A stretch of DNA of 64,000 bases from Ancylobacter koreensis (lineage in GTDB: Bacteria; Pseudomonadota; Alphaproteobacteria; Rhizobiales; Xanthobacteraceae). This document shows, piece after piece, positions 49,031 to 57,369 of this stretch; position 1 is the first letter of the stretch; every line of letters starts with the position of its first letter. A program made the position numbers and the translations under genes. The notes beneath the pieces were generated by a model. That model had not been told where the DNA came from, did no database searches, and saw only the letters and a program-made list of their open reading frames with translations. The stretch spans positions 310,001 through 374,000 of the forward strand of contig NZ_JALKCG010000001.1 in assembly GCF_023016525.1 (NCBI RefSeq). The letters are read 5' to 3'.

Positions 49031-50515
49031 ATGTTCAGCACGAGAGGCGTCAACGTGGACGACAGGCCGACGAACCGATGGTTGATGCCGGTCATCGCCG
49101 CCCTGCTTGCGGCGGCGATCTTCATCATCGACACCTTCTCCTCGCTCGACATGGCGATCGCCGTTCTCTACGTGGTCGTCGTGCTGCTGTCGGCGACCTA
49201 TTCGGACCGGCGCGGGCTGCTGGTCATCGCCGGCCTGTGCGTCGGCCTCACCATCCTCAGCTTCCTCATCATGCACGCCGACGATGTCGATGTGGGATCG
49301 ACCATGCGCGCGCTGGTGTCGATCTCCGCCATCACGGTGACGACGCTGCTGTGCCTGGAGAACCAGGCCGCCACCCAGTCGCTGCGGGCGCAGGCGGACC
49401 TGCTCGACCTTACCCATGACGGCATCTTCGTGCGCGACATGGCCGACACCGTGCAGTACTGGAGCCACGGCGCCGAGCAGCTCTATGGCTGGAGCCGGCA
49501 GGAAGCCCTTGGCCAGCCGGCGAGCGCGCTGCTGCGCACCATCTTTCCCGTTCCCGCCGAGGAGATCCGCGCCGAGCTTCTCGCCGCCGGCCGCTGGGAG
49601 GGCGAACTCCTGCACACCCGCAAATCCGGCGAGAAGGTCGCGGTGATGAGCCGCTGGTCGCTGCAGCGCGACGAGCGCGGCCGCCCGCTCGCCGTCATGG
49701 AAACCAACAGCGACATCACCGGGCGCAGGCAGGCCGAGAATGCACTCCACCAGACCCGCACCGAGCTCGCCCACGTCACCCGCGTCACCATGATGGGCGA
49801 GCTCACCGCCTCCATCGCCCATGAGGTGAACCAGCCTCTGGCCGCGGTGGTGACGAATGGCGAGGCGTGCCTGCGCTGGCTCGGCCGCGCCGAGCCCGAT
49901 GTCGGCGAGGCCAGGGCCTCGGTCGAGCGCATGATCGCCAATGGCCGGCGCGCCAGCGAGGTGGTGGCGCGGCTGCGCGCGCTTGCCCGGCGCGACGAGC
50001 CGGAGAAATTCCCCGTCGACCTCAACGAGATGATCGACGAGGTGCTGCCGCTGCTGGAGCGCGAGCGCGCCGCGCAGGGCGTTGTGCTCGATCTCGCGCT
50101 CGGCGAGAAGCTGCCGCCCGCCCTCGGCGACCGCGTGCAGCTTCAGCAGGTCGTGCTCAACCTCGCGCTCAACGCGGTGCAGGCGATGGCCGCCGTGCCA
50201 GAGGCGCGACGCCGGCTCTTCGTCTGCACCCGCGCCGAGGAAGGGTCGGACAGGCCGGGCCTCCTCATCGAGGTGCGCGACAGCGGGCCAGGCGTCGACG
50301 CGGCGAACCTTTCCAGGCTTTTCGACGCGTTCTACAGCACCAAGAAGGACGGCATGGGGATGGGCCTTTCCATCTCCCGCTCGATCATCGAGGCGCATGG
50401 CGGGCGCATCTGCGCCATTTGCCCCGAGGAGGGCGGCATGCTCTTCACCATCACGCTTCCCGCGACCGGCGACGCTCCGGCGCAGGCAAGCCGGCCCAGG
50501 GAAGCCCTCACGTGA
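49031..50515 (+). CDS. FixL-like PAS sensor histidine kinase
   Basis: 494-residue kinase. Residues about 15-110 form three to four membrane helices (MASE-like). A PAS domain follows (about 118-235) with LLDLTHDGIFVRDMADTVQYWS and GYGWSRQEAL-type YGWSRQEALGQ. HisKA shows TASIAHEVNQPLAAV with phosphoacceptor His264; the ATPase domain has NLALNAVQAM, VRDSGPGV and GMGMGLSISRSII. No heme-binding His was identified in the PAS domain, so oxygen sensing is not claimed. GTGA overlap with the response regulator. Confidence 0.92.
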   Translation: MFSTRGVNVDDRPTNRWLMPVIAALLAAAIFIIDTFSSLDMAIAVLYVVVVLLSATYSDRRGLLVIAGLCVGLTILSFLIMHADDVDVGSTMRALVSISAITVTTLLCLENQAATQSLRAQADLLDLTHDGIFVRDMADTVQYWSHGAEQLYGWSRQEALGQPASALLRTIFPVPAEEIRAELLAAGRWEGELLHTRKSGEKVAVMSRWSLQRDERGRPLAVMETNSDITGRRQAENALHQTRTELAHVTRVTMMGELTASIAHEVNQPLAAVVTNGEACLRWLGRAEPDVGEARASVERMIANGRRASEVVARLRALARRDEPEKFPVDLNEMIDEVLPLLERERAAQGVVLDLALGEKLPPALGDRVQLQQVVLNLALNAVQAMAAVPEARRRLFVCTRAEEGSDRPGLLIEVRDSGPGVDAANLSRLFDAFYSTKKDGMGMGLSISRSIIEAHGGRICAICPEEGGMLFTITLPATGDAPAQASRPREALT

Positions 50516-51168
50516 ACAGCCGCGCGCCCGTCCGCCCCGCCCCGCCTTCGACGGATCCCCTCGTCATCGTCGTCGACGACGATCCCGGCCTGCGGGAGGC
50601 GCTCTCCAGCCTGTTCCGCTCGGTCGGCATGAAGGTCGAGACCTTCGCTTCCGCCGCCGAGCTGCTGGCCGCGCGCCTGCCGGAGGTGGCACGATGCCTC
50701 GTGCTCGACATAAGGCTTCCGGGCATGAGCGGCCTCGATTTCCAGGCGCAGCTCGAACGCTCCGACATGGACATGCCGATCATCTTCATGACCGGCCACG
50801 GCGATATCCCGATGACCGTGCGGGCGATGAAGGCGGGAGCGGTCGACTTCCTCACCAAGCCGTTCCGCGACCAGGACATGCTCGACGCGGTAGCCGCCGC
50901 CCTCGCCATCGACCGCGAGCGGCGCGAGGCACGCAAGGCAGTGTCCGGCGTGCAGGCGCTCTATGAGACGCTGAGCCCGCGCGAGAAGCAGGTCATGGCG
51001 CTCGTCACCTCGGGCCTGATGAACAAGCAGGTCGCCGCCGAGGTGGGGCTCAGCGAGATCACGGTGAAGATCCATCGCGGCCACGTCATGCGCAAGATGG
51101 GCGCCCCGTCGCTGGCCGATCTCGTGCGCATGGCCGAGACGTTGGGTCTTTCGAGCCCAAAGAAATAG
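50512..51168 (+). CDS. FixJ-type response regulator (receiver + LuxR HTH)
   Basis: 218-residue regulator. Receiver: acidic cluster VVDDDPGLREAL, phosphorylated Asp66 in LVLDIRLPGMSGL, Thr in FMTGHGD, Lys116 in DFLTKPF. C-terminal LuxR HTH: LSPREKQVMALVTSGLMNKQ and GLSEITVKIHRGHVMRKM. It starts at a GTG inside the kinase stop, so the two are coupled partners. Targets unknown. Confidence 0.94.
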   Translation: MNSRAPVRPAPPSTDPLVIVVDDDPGLREALSSLFRSVGMKVETFASAAELLAARLPEVARCLVLDIRLPGMSGLDFQAQLERSDMDMPIIFMTGHGDIPMTVRAMKAGAVDFLTKPFRDQDMLDAVAAALAIDRERREARKAVSGVQALYETLSPREKQVMALVTSGLMNKQVAAEVGLSEITVKIHRGHVMRKMGAPSLADLVRMAETLGLSSPKK

Positions 51169-51274
51169 GCATGCAAACCTGCGTATAATTCGAAAATCGG
51201 AATGTTGGGTCTATAGATCAGGACAGCCCGGCAGCGCAGCGTCGCCCCGGATATTCCAGACGAGGTAGGCTGAA

Positions 51275-51661
51275 GTGTCCTCCACCCCGATGATCACGAT
51301 CATCGACGACGACGAGTCCGTACGGGTCGCCACCGAGAGCCTCGTGCGCTCGCTCGGCTTCGCGGCCCGCACCTTCGCCTCGGCCGAGGATTTCCTGGCG
51401 TCGGAGGCGAGGACGACGACGGACTGCGTGATCACCGACGTGCAGATGCCCGGCATGGGCGGCGTCGGGCTGCAGAGCCATCTGCGCGCGCAGGGCGACG
51501 CGACGCCGCTGATCTTCATCACCGCCTTCCCCGAGGAGCGCATCCGCCGTCAGGTCAGCGCGGGCGGCGCCATCGGCTTTCTCGCCAAGCCGTTCGACGG
51601 CACCGCGATGATCGACTGCATCGACCGCGCACTCGGCGCGCGCGACGGGGTGGACGCCTGA
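51275..51661 (+). CDS. Single-domain (CheY-like) response regulator
   Basis: 128-residue stand-alone receiver: ITIIDDDESVRVATESLVRSLG, Asp55 in CVITDVQMPGMGG, Thr in FITAFPEERI and Lys in FLAKPFDG. No output domain. It starts at GTG with GAGG upstream; an ATG at 51290 is an alternative. It lies 106 bp after the FixJ gene and closely resembles the FixJ receiver in style, so it may be a phosphate sink or a second partner of the same kinase. Confidence 0.92.
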   Translation: MSSTPMITIIDDDESVRVATESLVRSLGFAARTFASAEDFLASEARTTTDCVITDVQMPGMGGVGLQSHLRAQGDATPLIFITAFPEERIRRQVSAGGAIGFLAKPFDGTAMIDCIDRALGARDGVDA

Positions 51662-51721
51662 GCCGGATCCGTCGCGGCGGCGGATGACCGCGCCGCCCCG
51701 CCCGTGCATCATCGCCCCGAC

Positions 51722-52249
51722 ATGCCCGCTCCCCCCTTGCCTTCCCGCCCGCCCCGGCGGCGCCTGCTGCTGGCGGTGCCGGCCTTCCTGTTCCGGCTGG
51801 TCTGCGCCCTCGTCATCATCCTCGACGAGTTGGTGCGCCCGATCTATCGCCCCCTGCTCGCGCGGCTCGCGGCGCTGCGCCTCATGCAGGCCTTCGAGCG
51901 CCGGGTGGCGCGGCTGCACCCCTTCGCGGTGCTCGCCCTGCTGGTCATTCCCTATGCCCTCGTCGAGCCGCTGAAATTCGTCGGCCTCGTATGGATCGCC
52001 AATGGCTGGGAGAAGCGCGGCACGCTGCTTTTCCTGTGTGCCTATCTGGTCAGCTTCGTGGTGATCGAGCGCATCTTCACCGCCGGGCGAAGCCAGCTCA
52101 TGACCATCGGCTGGATGGCCTGGGTGATCGATACCGGCGTCGCGGTGCGGCGGCGGATCTATGATCGGCTCCATCTCGACGCCATCAAGCGGCGGATCGC
52201 CCGGCAAGTCCGGCGCCTGCGCGCCAGGCTGCGCGCGCTTCGGCGCTGA
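51722..52249 (+). CDS. Small membrane protein, uncharacterised
   Basis: 175-residue protein. Residues about 14-35 and 65-85 are strong hydrophobic helices, with a weaker one at 100-118, and a very Arg-rich C-terminus (RRRIYDRLHLDAIKRRIARQ). I do not recognise the family. The positive tail suggests an inner-membrane protein with a cytoplasmic C-terminus, perhaps binding phospholipid headgroups or nucleic acid. A GTG at 51704 could be an earlier start; no ribosome binding site decides. It converges on the lipase gene with a 5-bp gap. Confidence 0.7.
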   Translation: MPAPPLPSRPPRRRLLLAVPAFLFRLVCALVIILDELVRPIYRPLLARLAALRLMQAFERRVARLHPFAVLALLVIPYALVEPLKFVGLVWIANGWEKRGTLLFLCAYLVSFVVIERIFTAGRSQLMTIGWMAWVIDTGVAVRRRIYDRLHLDAIKRRIARQVRRLRARLRALRR

Positions 52250-52262
52250 CGGCCTCAGCGCC
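52242..52262. terminator. Shared hairpin spanning two convergent stop codons
   Basis: GGCGCTGA (52242-52249) and TCAGCGCC (52255-52262) pair perfectly around CGGCC. Each arm contains the stop codon of one of the two convergent genes, so one structure serves both ends. Confidence 0.6.
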
Positions 52263-53514
52263 CGGCCTCCATCCCGGCGCAATCGCTGACCGGCCGCGCA
52301 CCCGACAGGCGCGCCCCGATCCAGCCCGCCGCCGCGCCGGCGCTGGCGGTCTCCGCGCCGCCATGCGAGGCAAAGGGCACCTCGCGATAGTCGAGCGCCA
52401 CGCCGTCATGGCAGAGGGTCCGGGCGAAGTCGCGCGTCGCCGCCGGCGCGACGAGATCGTCCGCCTCGCCTTGGGCGAGGAACACCGGGGCAGGTTCGCG
52501 CGGGCGCACCGAATTGGCGGCGATCAGCCGGCTCCAGTCCGCCTTCTGCGCGGCGCCCGGCTCCAGCAGGCCGTTCGCGCCGCCGAAGGACAGCGCGGTC
52601 AGGCCGAGGCCGATGCGCTCGGGTTCGTCGAAGCTGCATTGCGAGGCGAGGCTGTCCAGGATCGCCAGCGCCTGCGGCCGGACGACCTCGGTCACCGGCA
52701 GGCGATAGGTCCGGCTCCAGGACTCGGCGGCGAAGGAGGCGACGACCTGCCCGGCCAGCGAGCCGATGTCGGCGTGCAGCAGCCGGCGCAGGTCGGTCGG
52801 CGCGGAGACGGCGGCGACGCCTTCCAGGCGGAGCTCCGGCGCATAGCGGTGCGCCAGCGCGCCGGCGAACAGCGCCGCCTGCCCGCCTTCCGAAAAGCCC
52901 CAGCTCGCGAAGCGGTTGCCGGCGTCGAGCCCCGGCAGATGGCGCGCGGCGCGCACCGCGTCGATCATCGCATGCGCCTCGCTGGCGCCGACGAGATAGG
53001 GATGCACCCGCCCGGCGCCGAGGCCCTGATAATCCGTGGCGACCACGACGTCGCCCTCGTCCAGCAGTTGCTTCAGCCCGGCAATGTCGGAGAAGTCGCG
53101 GGAGGGCGAACGCGAGGGCGCGCAGGCCGGGGCGATGCCCGTGGTGCCGTGGCCCCAGGTGACGACCGGGCGGGAGCCCGTGCCGGCCGCCGGGGCGGCG
53201 ACGACGCCCGACACCGCGACCGGCTCGCCGGCGGCGCCGCGCGAGCGGTAAAGGATGCGGTAGGCGGCGGCCGCGCCCTCGGGCGGAGCGACCGGCTCGG
53301 CGCGGATCAGCGTGCCCGGGGGTCCAGCGATCTCGCGCGGCGCCACGCTGTAGAAATCGGGTGCAGCGTCCGCCGGCACCGTGCCTGCCGGCATCGCGTC
53401 CGCGAAGGCCTGCGCCGGAGCGGCGAAGGCGAGCGCTCCGGCACAGAGCAGGGCCAGCCCGGCGCGGGCGCGTCGGGAACAGGCTTGCGGGGAGAAGATC
53501 AGGTCGCGCGGCAT
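52255..53514 (-). CDS. Secreted lipase/esterase (LIP family alpha/beta hydrolase)
   Basis: 419-residue exported hydrolase. A Sec signal peptide spans about residues 1-38 (RRARAGLALLCAGALAFAAP, then AQA-FADA). The nucleophile Ser lies in ASWGFSEGGQAALF (G-x-S-x-G); upstream VVTWGHGTTGIAPACAPS is the oxyanion-hole region with HG; acid and His follow in LAQGEADDLVAP and FASHGG. Similar to secretory lipases such as actinobacterial and fungal LIP proteins. Start 53514 follows GAGGAAA. Substrate: short- or medium-chain esters likely. Confidence 0.88.
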   Translation of the reverse strand: MPRDLIFSPQACSRRARAGLALLCAGALAFAAPAQAFADAMPAGTVPADAAPDFYSVAPREIAGPPGTLIRAEPVAPPEGAAAAYRILYRSRGAAGEPVAVSGVVAAPAAGTGSRPVVTWGHGTTGIAPACAPSRSPSRDFSDIAGLKQLLDEGDVVVATDYQGLGAGRVHPYLVGASEAHAMIDAVRAARHLPGLDAGNRFASWGFSEGGQAALFAGALAHRYAPELRLEGVAAVSAPTDLRRLLHADIGSLAGQVVASFAAESWSRTYRLPVTEVVRPQALAILDSLASQCSFDEPERIGLGLTALSFGGANGLLEPGAAQKADWSRLIAANSVRPREPAPVFLAQGEADDLVAPAATRDFARTLCHDGVALDYREVPFASHGGAETASAGAAAGWIGARLSGARPVSDCAGMEAGR

Positions 53515-53850
53515 GGCGTTTCCTCGCCTTGAGGTCGGCGGCATCGCGCCGGTCGCACCGCCCCATCGGCGGCGGGAGGATCGGACGTCATCGCCGGACG
53601 CACGTCTTTTCATTCCGCAGCGTCAGTATCGTGCCCGCCCGGCGGCGCCCGGAAACCGCCCGCATGCCTGCCGCATCGGAAGCAAAATCGGGCAAATCAT
53701 CCAAAGATATGAGCCGGGCATCTCAATTCATCATCCGGCTAAGCATCCGGATAATGTCGCCGCCGGGGGTCGACGCCTAGCTTGGTGACACGACCGGGAC
53801 GCCTTCCCACCCCCCAATCGCTGCGCCCCGGCGATGCACAGGAGACCATC
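53515..53850. promoter_or_regulatory. Divergent region, lipase to small exported protein
   Basis: 336 bp without a gene. It contains an A/T-richer block from about 53686 to 53756 and a perfect direct repeat CATCCGG at 53732-53738 and 53744-53750 (12-bp period). No consensus promoter is obvious. Confidence 0.45.
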
Positions 53851-54042
53851 ATGAACAAGTTCGTCGCTCTCGCCATCGTGTCCGCCGCCGTCGCCACCGG
53901 CGCCCTGTCGGGCGTCGCCGAGGCCGCGACCTACCAGCCCGCGAAGGTCTATGAGGGCCGCAACGCGACCGTCGTCACCACCGACAACTCGGCGACCGCG
54001 ATCCGCGAGCAGGTCGAGGGCAACGCCCGCTCGACCAAGTGA
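53851..54042 (+). CDS. Small exported protein, uncharacterised
   Basis: 63-residue protein with a clear Sec signal peptide (MNKFVALAIVSAAVATGALS, predicted cleavage after AEA near residue 25). The mature part, about 38 residues, is hydrophilic and Thr/Asn-rich (TTDNSATAIREQVEGNARST) with no cysteine. AGGAG precedes the ATG and a strong hairpin follows the gene, so it looks like a complete single-gene unit. No family recognised. Confidence 0.8.
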   Translation: MNKFVALAIVSAAVATGALSGVAEAATYQPAKVYEGRNATVVTTDNSATAIREQVEGNARSTK

Positions 54043-54118
54043 CACCGACCGCGTGGCATCGCCACGCACGGTGACGCAGCTTCCCCGGCGCCCCCCCCCC
54101 CCGCGCCGGCGGCGGTCT

Positions 54119-54148
54119 ATCGGCCCGGTCTCCCCCGACCGGGCCGAT
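54119..54148. terminator. 12-bp perfect hairpin terminator
   Basis: ATCGGCCCGGTC (54119-54130) pairs perfectly with GACCGGGCCGAT (54137-54148) around a TCCCCC loop. It lies between the small exported-protein gene and the convergent AraC gene. A run of 12 C residues precedes it at 54091-54102. Confidence 0.8.
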
Positions 54149-54176
54149 TGCGTTTCGGGGAATTGCGTTTCAGGCA

Positions 54177-55250
54177 TCAGCCCGCCGCGACACCCGCCCG
54201 CAGCGCGCCGGGCGCGTGGCCGGTGACGCGCTTGAAGGCCCGGCTGAAGGCCGCCTGCGAGGCATAGCCCAGCCGGTGTGCCGCCACCTCGATCGGCACG
54301 CGGTCGCGCCCGATCCACTGCACGGCGAGGCGCATGCGCAGCTCGGTGAGATAGCGCAGCGGCGTCATGCCGGTGACGGCGAGGAAACGCTCGGCGAAGA
54401 CCGAGCGCGAGGCGCCCATCTCGCCGGCCAGCTCGGCCACCGTCCAGTCGCGGCCGGGATCGCGGTGCACGGCGAGGATGACGCGTCCGAGGCGCGGGTC
54501 GCGCAGCGCCGACACCCAGCCCGCCGCGTCGCCGCAGCCGCATTCGACCCAGGCCCGCACGATGAAGGCCGACACCACATCGGCGAGCCGCGCCAATATG
54601 CCGGCAAAGCCCGCGCGCTCGCCGCGCGTCTCCCGCTCCATCGCCTCCAGCATCGGCAATATCTCGGGATAGCGCGCCAGCAGCGTGCCGGCGAACATCA
54701 CCTCCGGCATCAGCCCGACCAGCGCGTGCATGCCGCCGAGGTCGAACTCCATGCCGCCGGTGAAGATCAGCACGCGCTCGGGGCAGGCGCCGTCGGCGCA
54801 GGCGGTGATCGCCTGCACGCTCGGGCAGAGCGGGGCGGCGGCGAACTCGGCGAGGTCGCGCCCCGGCAGATCCGGCCGCGAGACGAGATCATGCGCCCCG
54901 CCGCGCGGCAGCAGGACGGCATCGCCGGTCTCCAGCACATGCAGCCCGCCATCGGCCCGGCGCAGGAACACCGGGCCGCGCGCCACGAAATGAAAGCGCG
55001 CCCGTCCCGGCGCGGCGCCCAGATGCAGACCGAAGGGCGGGGAAAGCTCGATGCGGCGGTACTCCACCCCGATGAGACGCATGCCCAGCAGCAGCTCGCT
55101 CACCAGGTCGGGCGCGGGCGCCGGGTGTTGGGCCTCGCCCACTTCGCGCGCGGGCGTGCCGGCGGGTGCGAGCCCGGCCGAAACCGTGCAGCCCTCACTG
55201 GCGGGTAACTCGGCGGCTGGTGAATGGATATCGGACGAACGATCAATCAT
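54177..55250 (-). CDS. AraC family regulator with cupin N-terminal domain
   Basis: 357-residue regulator. The N-terminal half is a cupin_6-type ligand domain (GVEYRRIELSPPFGLHL, LRRADGGLHVLETGDAVLLP, then a His in GGAHDLVS). The C-terminal double HTH shows WTVAELAGEMGASRSVFAER, LRYLTELRMRLAVQ and LGYASQAAFSRAFKRVTGHAP. Start 55250 (MIDRSSDIHS) lacks a ribosome binding site; translation could begin later near MRLIGVEYRR (about 55087). It is divergent from an MFS gene, and this AraC/MFS pairing is common for sugar or drug efflux control. Confidence 0.9.
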   Translation of the reverse strand: MIDRSSDIHSPAAELPASEGCTVSAGLAPAGTPAREVGEAQHPAPAPDLVSELLLGMRLIGVEYRRIELSPPFGLHLGAAPGRARFHFVARGPVFLRRADGGLHVLETGDAVLLPRGGAHDLVSRPDLPGRDLAEFAAAPLCPSVQAITACADGACPERVLIFTGGMEFDLGGMHALVGLMPEVMFAGTLLARYPEILPMLEAMERETRGERAGFAGILARLADVVSAFIVRAWVECGCGDAAGWVSALRDPRLGRVILAVHRDPGRDWTVAELAGEMGASRSVFAERFLAVTGMTPLRYLTELRMRLAVQWIGRDRVPIEVAAHRLGYASQAAFSRAFKRVTGHAPGALRAGVAAG

Positions 55251-55293
55251 ATCGGAGTTGATGACATGGATCGTCCGGCGAATCCAGCCTATC

Positions 55294-55312
55294 CATGGTG
55301 CAACGCACCATG
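55294..55312. promoter_or_regulatory. 19-bp perfect inverted repeat upstream of MFS gene
   Basis: CATGGTGC-AAC-GCACCATG at 55294-55312, 20 bp before the MFS start codon and about 44 bp from the AraC start. Position in the 82-bp divergent gap makes it an operator candidate; as RNA it could also form a hairpin in the MFS leader. Confidence 0.6.
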
Positions 55313-55332
55313 CTCCTCCGAAAGGACCCCTG

Positions 55333-56601
55333 ATGAGCGATACCCTGCCCTGGCAGGAGGACGCCGCCGAGGCGGGCGCCCTCGCCCTGCCGGCCGCCTT
55401 CGATGCCGCCTCCCCCGCCGTGCCGCCTCCTGCGGAGGCTTCCCCCGTCGCGCCCGCCTGGGCGGCCGTCGGCTCGCTGACGCTCGGCGTCTTCGGGCTG
55501 GTCACGGCCGAATTCCTGCCCGCCAGCCTGCTGACCCCGATGGCCGCCGATCTCGGCATCACCGAGGGCACCGCCGGCCAGGCGGTGACGGCCACCGCCA
55601 TCGTCGCGCTGGTGGCGAGCCTTCTGGTCTCGGCGGCGACACGTGGCATCGACCGGCGGCTCGTGCTGTTCGCCTTCTCCGTGCTGCTGATCGTCTCGAA
55701 CCTGATGGTCGCCTTCGCGCCGAACCTCACCCTGCTGCTGCTCGGGCGCGTGCTGCTCGGCGCCGCCATCGGCGGTTTCTGGGCGATGTCGGCGGCGCTC
55801 GCCATGCGCCTCGTGCCGGAGGAGCAGATCCCGCGCGCGCTGTCCTTCCTGTTCAGCGGCGTCTCGGCGGCGACCATCTTCGCCGCGCCGCTCGGCAGCT
55901 ATCTCGGCCATCTCCTCGGCTGGCGCGCCGTGTTCCTGCTCGCCACCGGGCTCGGGGTGCTGGCGCTGGCGGTGCAGCTCGTGAGCCTGCCGCGCCTGCC
56001 GCCGACGGGCGAGGCGAAACTGCGCACGCTCATCGACGTGCTGCGCCGGCCGGGCATCGCCATCGGCATCGCCTGCGCCATGCTGGTCTTCGCAGGCCAT
56101 TTCGCCTTCTTCACCTATATCCGTCCCTTCCTGGAGACGGTGACGGGCGTGGGCATCGGCGCCGTCTCGGCGATCCTGCTCGGTTTCGGCGTGGCGAACT
56201 TCGCCGGCACGCTGCTCGCCGGACCGCTGCTGGAGCGCGGGCTGCGCGCCACGCTGATCGCCATGCCGCTGCTGATGGGCGCGCTCGGCCTCGGCCTCGT
56301 GCTGATCGAGAGCACGCCGGCGGCGGACACCGCCATGGTGGCGCTGTGGGGCCTCGCCTTCGGCGCGGTGCCGGTGGCATGGTCGACCTGGCTCACCCGC
56401 ACCGTGCCGGACCAGGCGGAAAGCGCCGGCGGCCTGCTGGTGGCCTCCGTCCAGCTCGCCATCTCGGTGGGCGCGGCCGGGGGCGGGCTGATCTTCGATC
56501 TCGACGGCGCCCCGGCCGTGTTCGCCGCCGCGAGCGCCGTGCTGCTGGCCGCTTCGCTCGTCATCCTCGTCGGCGTGCGCACCCGCCGCACCACCGCGTG
56601 A
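55333..56601 (+). CDS. DHA1-family MFS transporter (NepI/AraJ-like)
   Basis: 422-residue, 12-helix transporter. Landmarks: GVFGLVTAEFLPASLLTPMAADLG in helix 1, a hallmark of the AraJ/NepI group; GRVLLGAAIGGFWAMSAALA; and the helix 4-5 region RALSFLFSGVSAATIFAAPLG. A 40-residue Ala/Pro-rich cytoplasmic tail precedes helix 1. AAAGGA lies upstream of the ATG. Likely exports sugars, purine nucleosides or drugs; controlled by the divergent AraC regulator. Confidence 0.9.
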   Translation: MSDTLPWQEDAAEAGALALPAAFDAASPAVPPPAEASPVAPAWAAVGSLTLGVFGLVTAEFLPASLLTPMAADLGITEGTAGQAVTATAIVALVASLLVSAATRGIDRRLVLFAFSVLLIVSNLMVAFAPNLTLLLLGRVLLGAAIGGFWAMSAALAMRLVPEEQIPRALSFLFSGVSAATIFAAPLGSYLGHLLGWRAVFLLATGLGVLALAVQLVSLPRLPPTGEAKLRTLIDVLRRPGIAIGIACAMLVFAGHFAFFTYIRPFLETVTGVGIGAVSAILLGFGVANFAGTLLAGPLLERGLRATLIAMPLLMGALGLGLVLIESTPAADTAMVALWGLAFGAVPVAWSTWLTRTVPDQAESAGGLLVASVQLAISVGAAGGGLIFDLDGAPAVFAAASAVLLAASLVILVGVRTRRTTA

Positions 56602-56606
56602 CGGCA

Positions 56607-56640
56607 GCCCGGCGGGCGGGAATCACGCCGCCCGCCGGGC
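56607..56640. terminator. 13-bp perfect hairpin between convergent MFS and TetR genes
   Basis: GCCCGGCGGGCGG (56607-56619) pairs perfectly with CCGCCCGCCGGGC (56628-56640), 8-base loop. One arm overlaps the last codons of the TetR gene. Very stable; probably ends both transcripts. Confidence 0.75.
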
Positions 56641-57252
56641 CGTTACCAGCGCCGCCCGCACCAGCGTGGCAGCCGCGCGGCCGGCGCTGTGCATATACTC
56701 CGTGTCCCGGTTGAGCAGCACGACCGCGAAGGCGCCGTCGATCAGCAGCATGACCTGCCGCGCCAGCTCGCGCGCCGCCTCGGGCGCAAGGCCCGCCTCC
56801 GGACCTTCGAAGACCTCGCCGAGCCACTCCTCCACCCGTCGCTTGTGCGCCCGTGCCGCGTGCAGGGCGGGATGGCCGGGCAGGTTCACCAGCTCCACCG
56901 AGGTGCGCAGGAAGCCGCATCCCTTCCAGCGCGCGTTGCGGGCGGCGACGGCCAGCGCGGCGAACAGCGCCTCGATGCGGGCGGGCGCGTCGCCTTCGGC
57001 CTGCGCGTAATGGCGGCGAAACCAGGCGAGGTTGGGCGGGTCGCGCGCCTCCAGATAGGCGGCGATCAGCTCGTCCTTGCTGCGGAAATGATAATAGAGC
57101 GTGCGCTTGGTGACGCCGGCCTTCGCCGCCACCGCGTCGACGCTCACCGCGCGGATGCCCTCGCCGTGAAAGAGCTTGGCCGCCGCGCCCAGGATGCGCT
57201 CACGGGTGGGGAGTGGGGCGGGGGCGGGGGCGGGGGCGGGGGCGGTTTCCAT
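56623..57252 (-). CDS. TetR family transcriptional regulator
   Basis: 209-residue repressor. HTH near the N-terminus: RERILGAAAKLFHGEGIRAV and AAKAGVTKRTLYYHFRSKDE. The C-terminal ligand domain shows GCGFLRTSVELVN, a TetR_C pattern near a cysteine that might be redox-sensitive. The N-terminus METAPAPAPAPAP is encoded by an in-frame GGGGGC hexamer tract (57215-57243). An upstream ATG at 57270 would overlap the presumed operator, so 57252 is preferred. Divergent from the alpha/beta hydrolase gene. Confidence 0.9.
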   Translation of the reverse strand: METAPAPAPAPAPLPTRERILGAAAKLFHGEGIRAVSVDAVAAKAGVTKRTLYYHFRSKDELIAAYLEARDPPNLAWFRRHYAQAEGDAPARIEALFAALAVAARNARWKGCGFLRTSVELVNLPGHPALHAARAHKRRVEEWLGEVFEGPEAGLAPEAARELARQVMLLIDGAFAVVLLNRDTEYMHSAGRAAATLVRAALVTARRAA

Positions 57253-57269
57253 GCCCCATGATACCCGCA

Positions 57270-57293
57270 TGTATACCGGCCAGTGAATATACA
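57270..57293. promoter_or_regulatory. Candidate TetR operator TGTATA-N12-TATACA
   Basis: Inverted repeat TGTATA (57270-57275) and TATACA (57288-57293), in the 117-bp gap between the TetR and hydrolase genes. It is the only A/T-rich island in this gap and overlaps where a -10 box would lie. Span of 24 bp suits a TetR dimer. Confidence 0.55.
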
Positions 57294-57369
57294 GCGGCGC
57301 GGCGCGGCTCTAGAGAGGAAGCCGCCCGGGACGGCGCGGATGCGCCGGCCGGCGGGGCGGGAGACGGCC

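Noticed and set aside
57215-57243. GGGGGC hexamer tract as a phase-variation switch of TetR
   Set aside because: The unit is six bases and codes for Pro-Ala in frame, so changes in copy number would not shift the reading frame.
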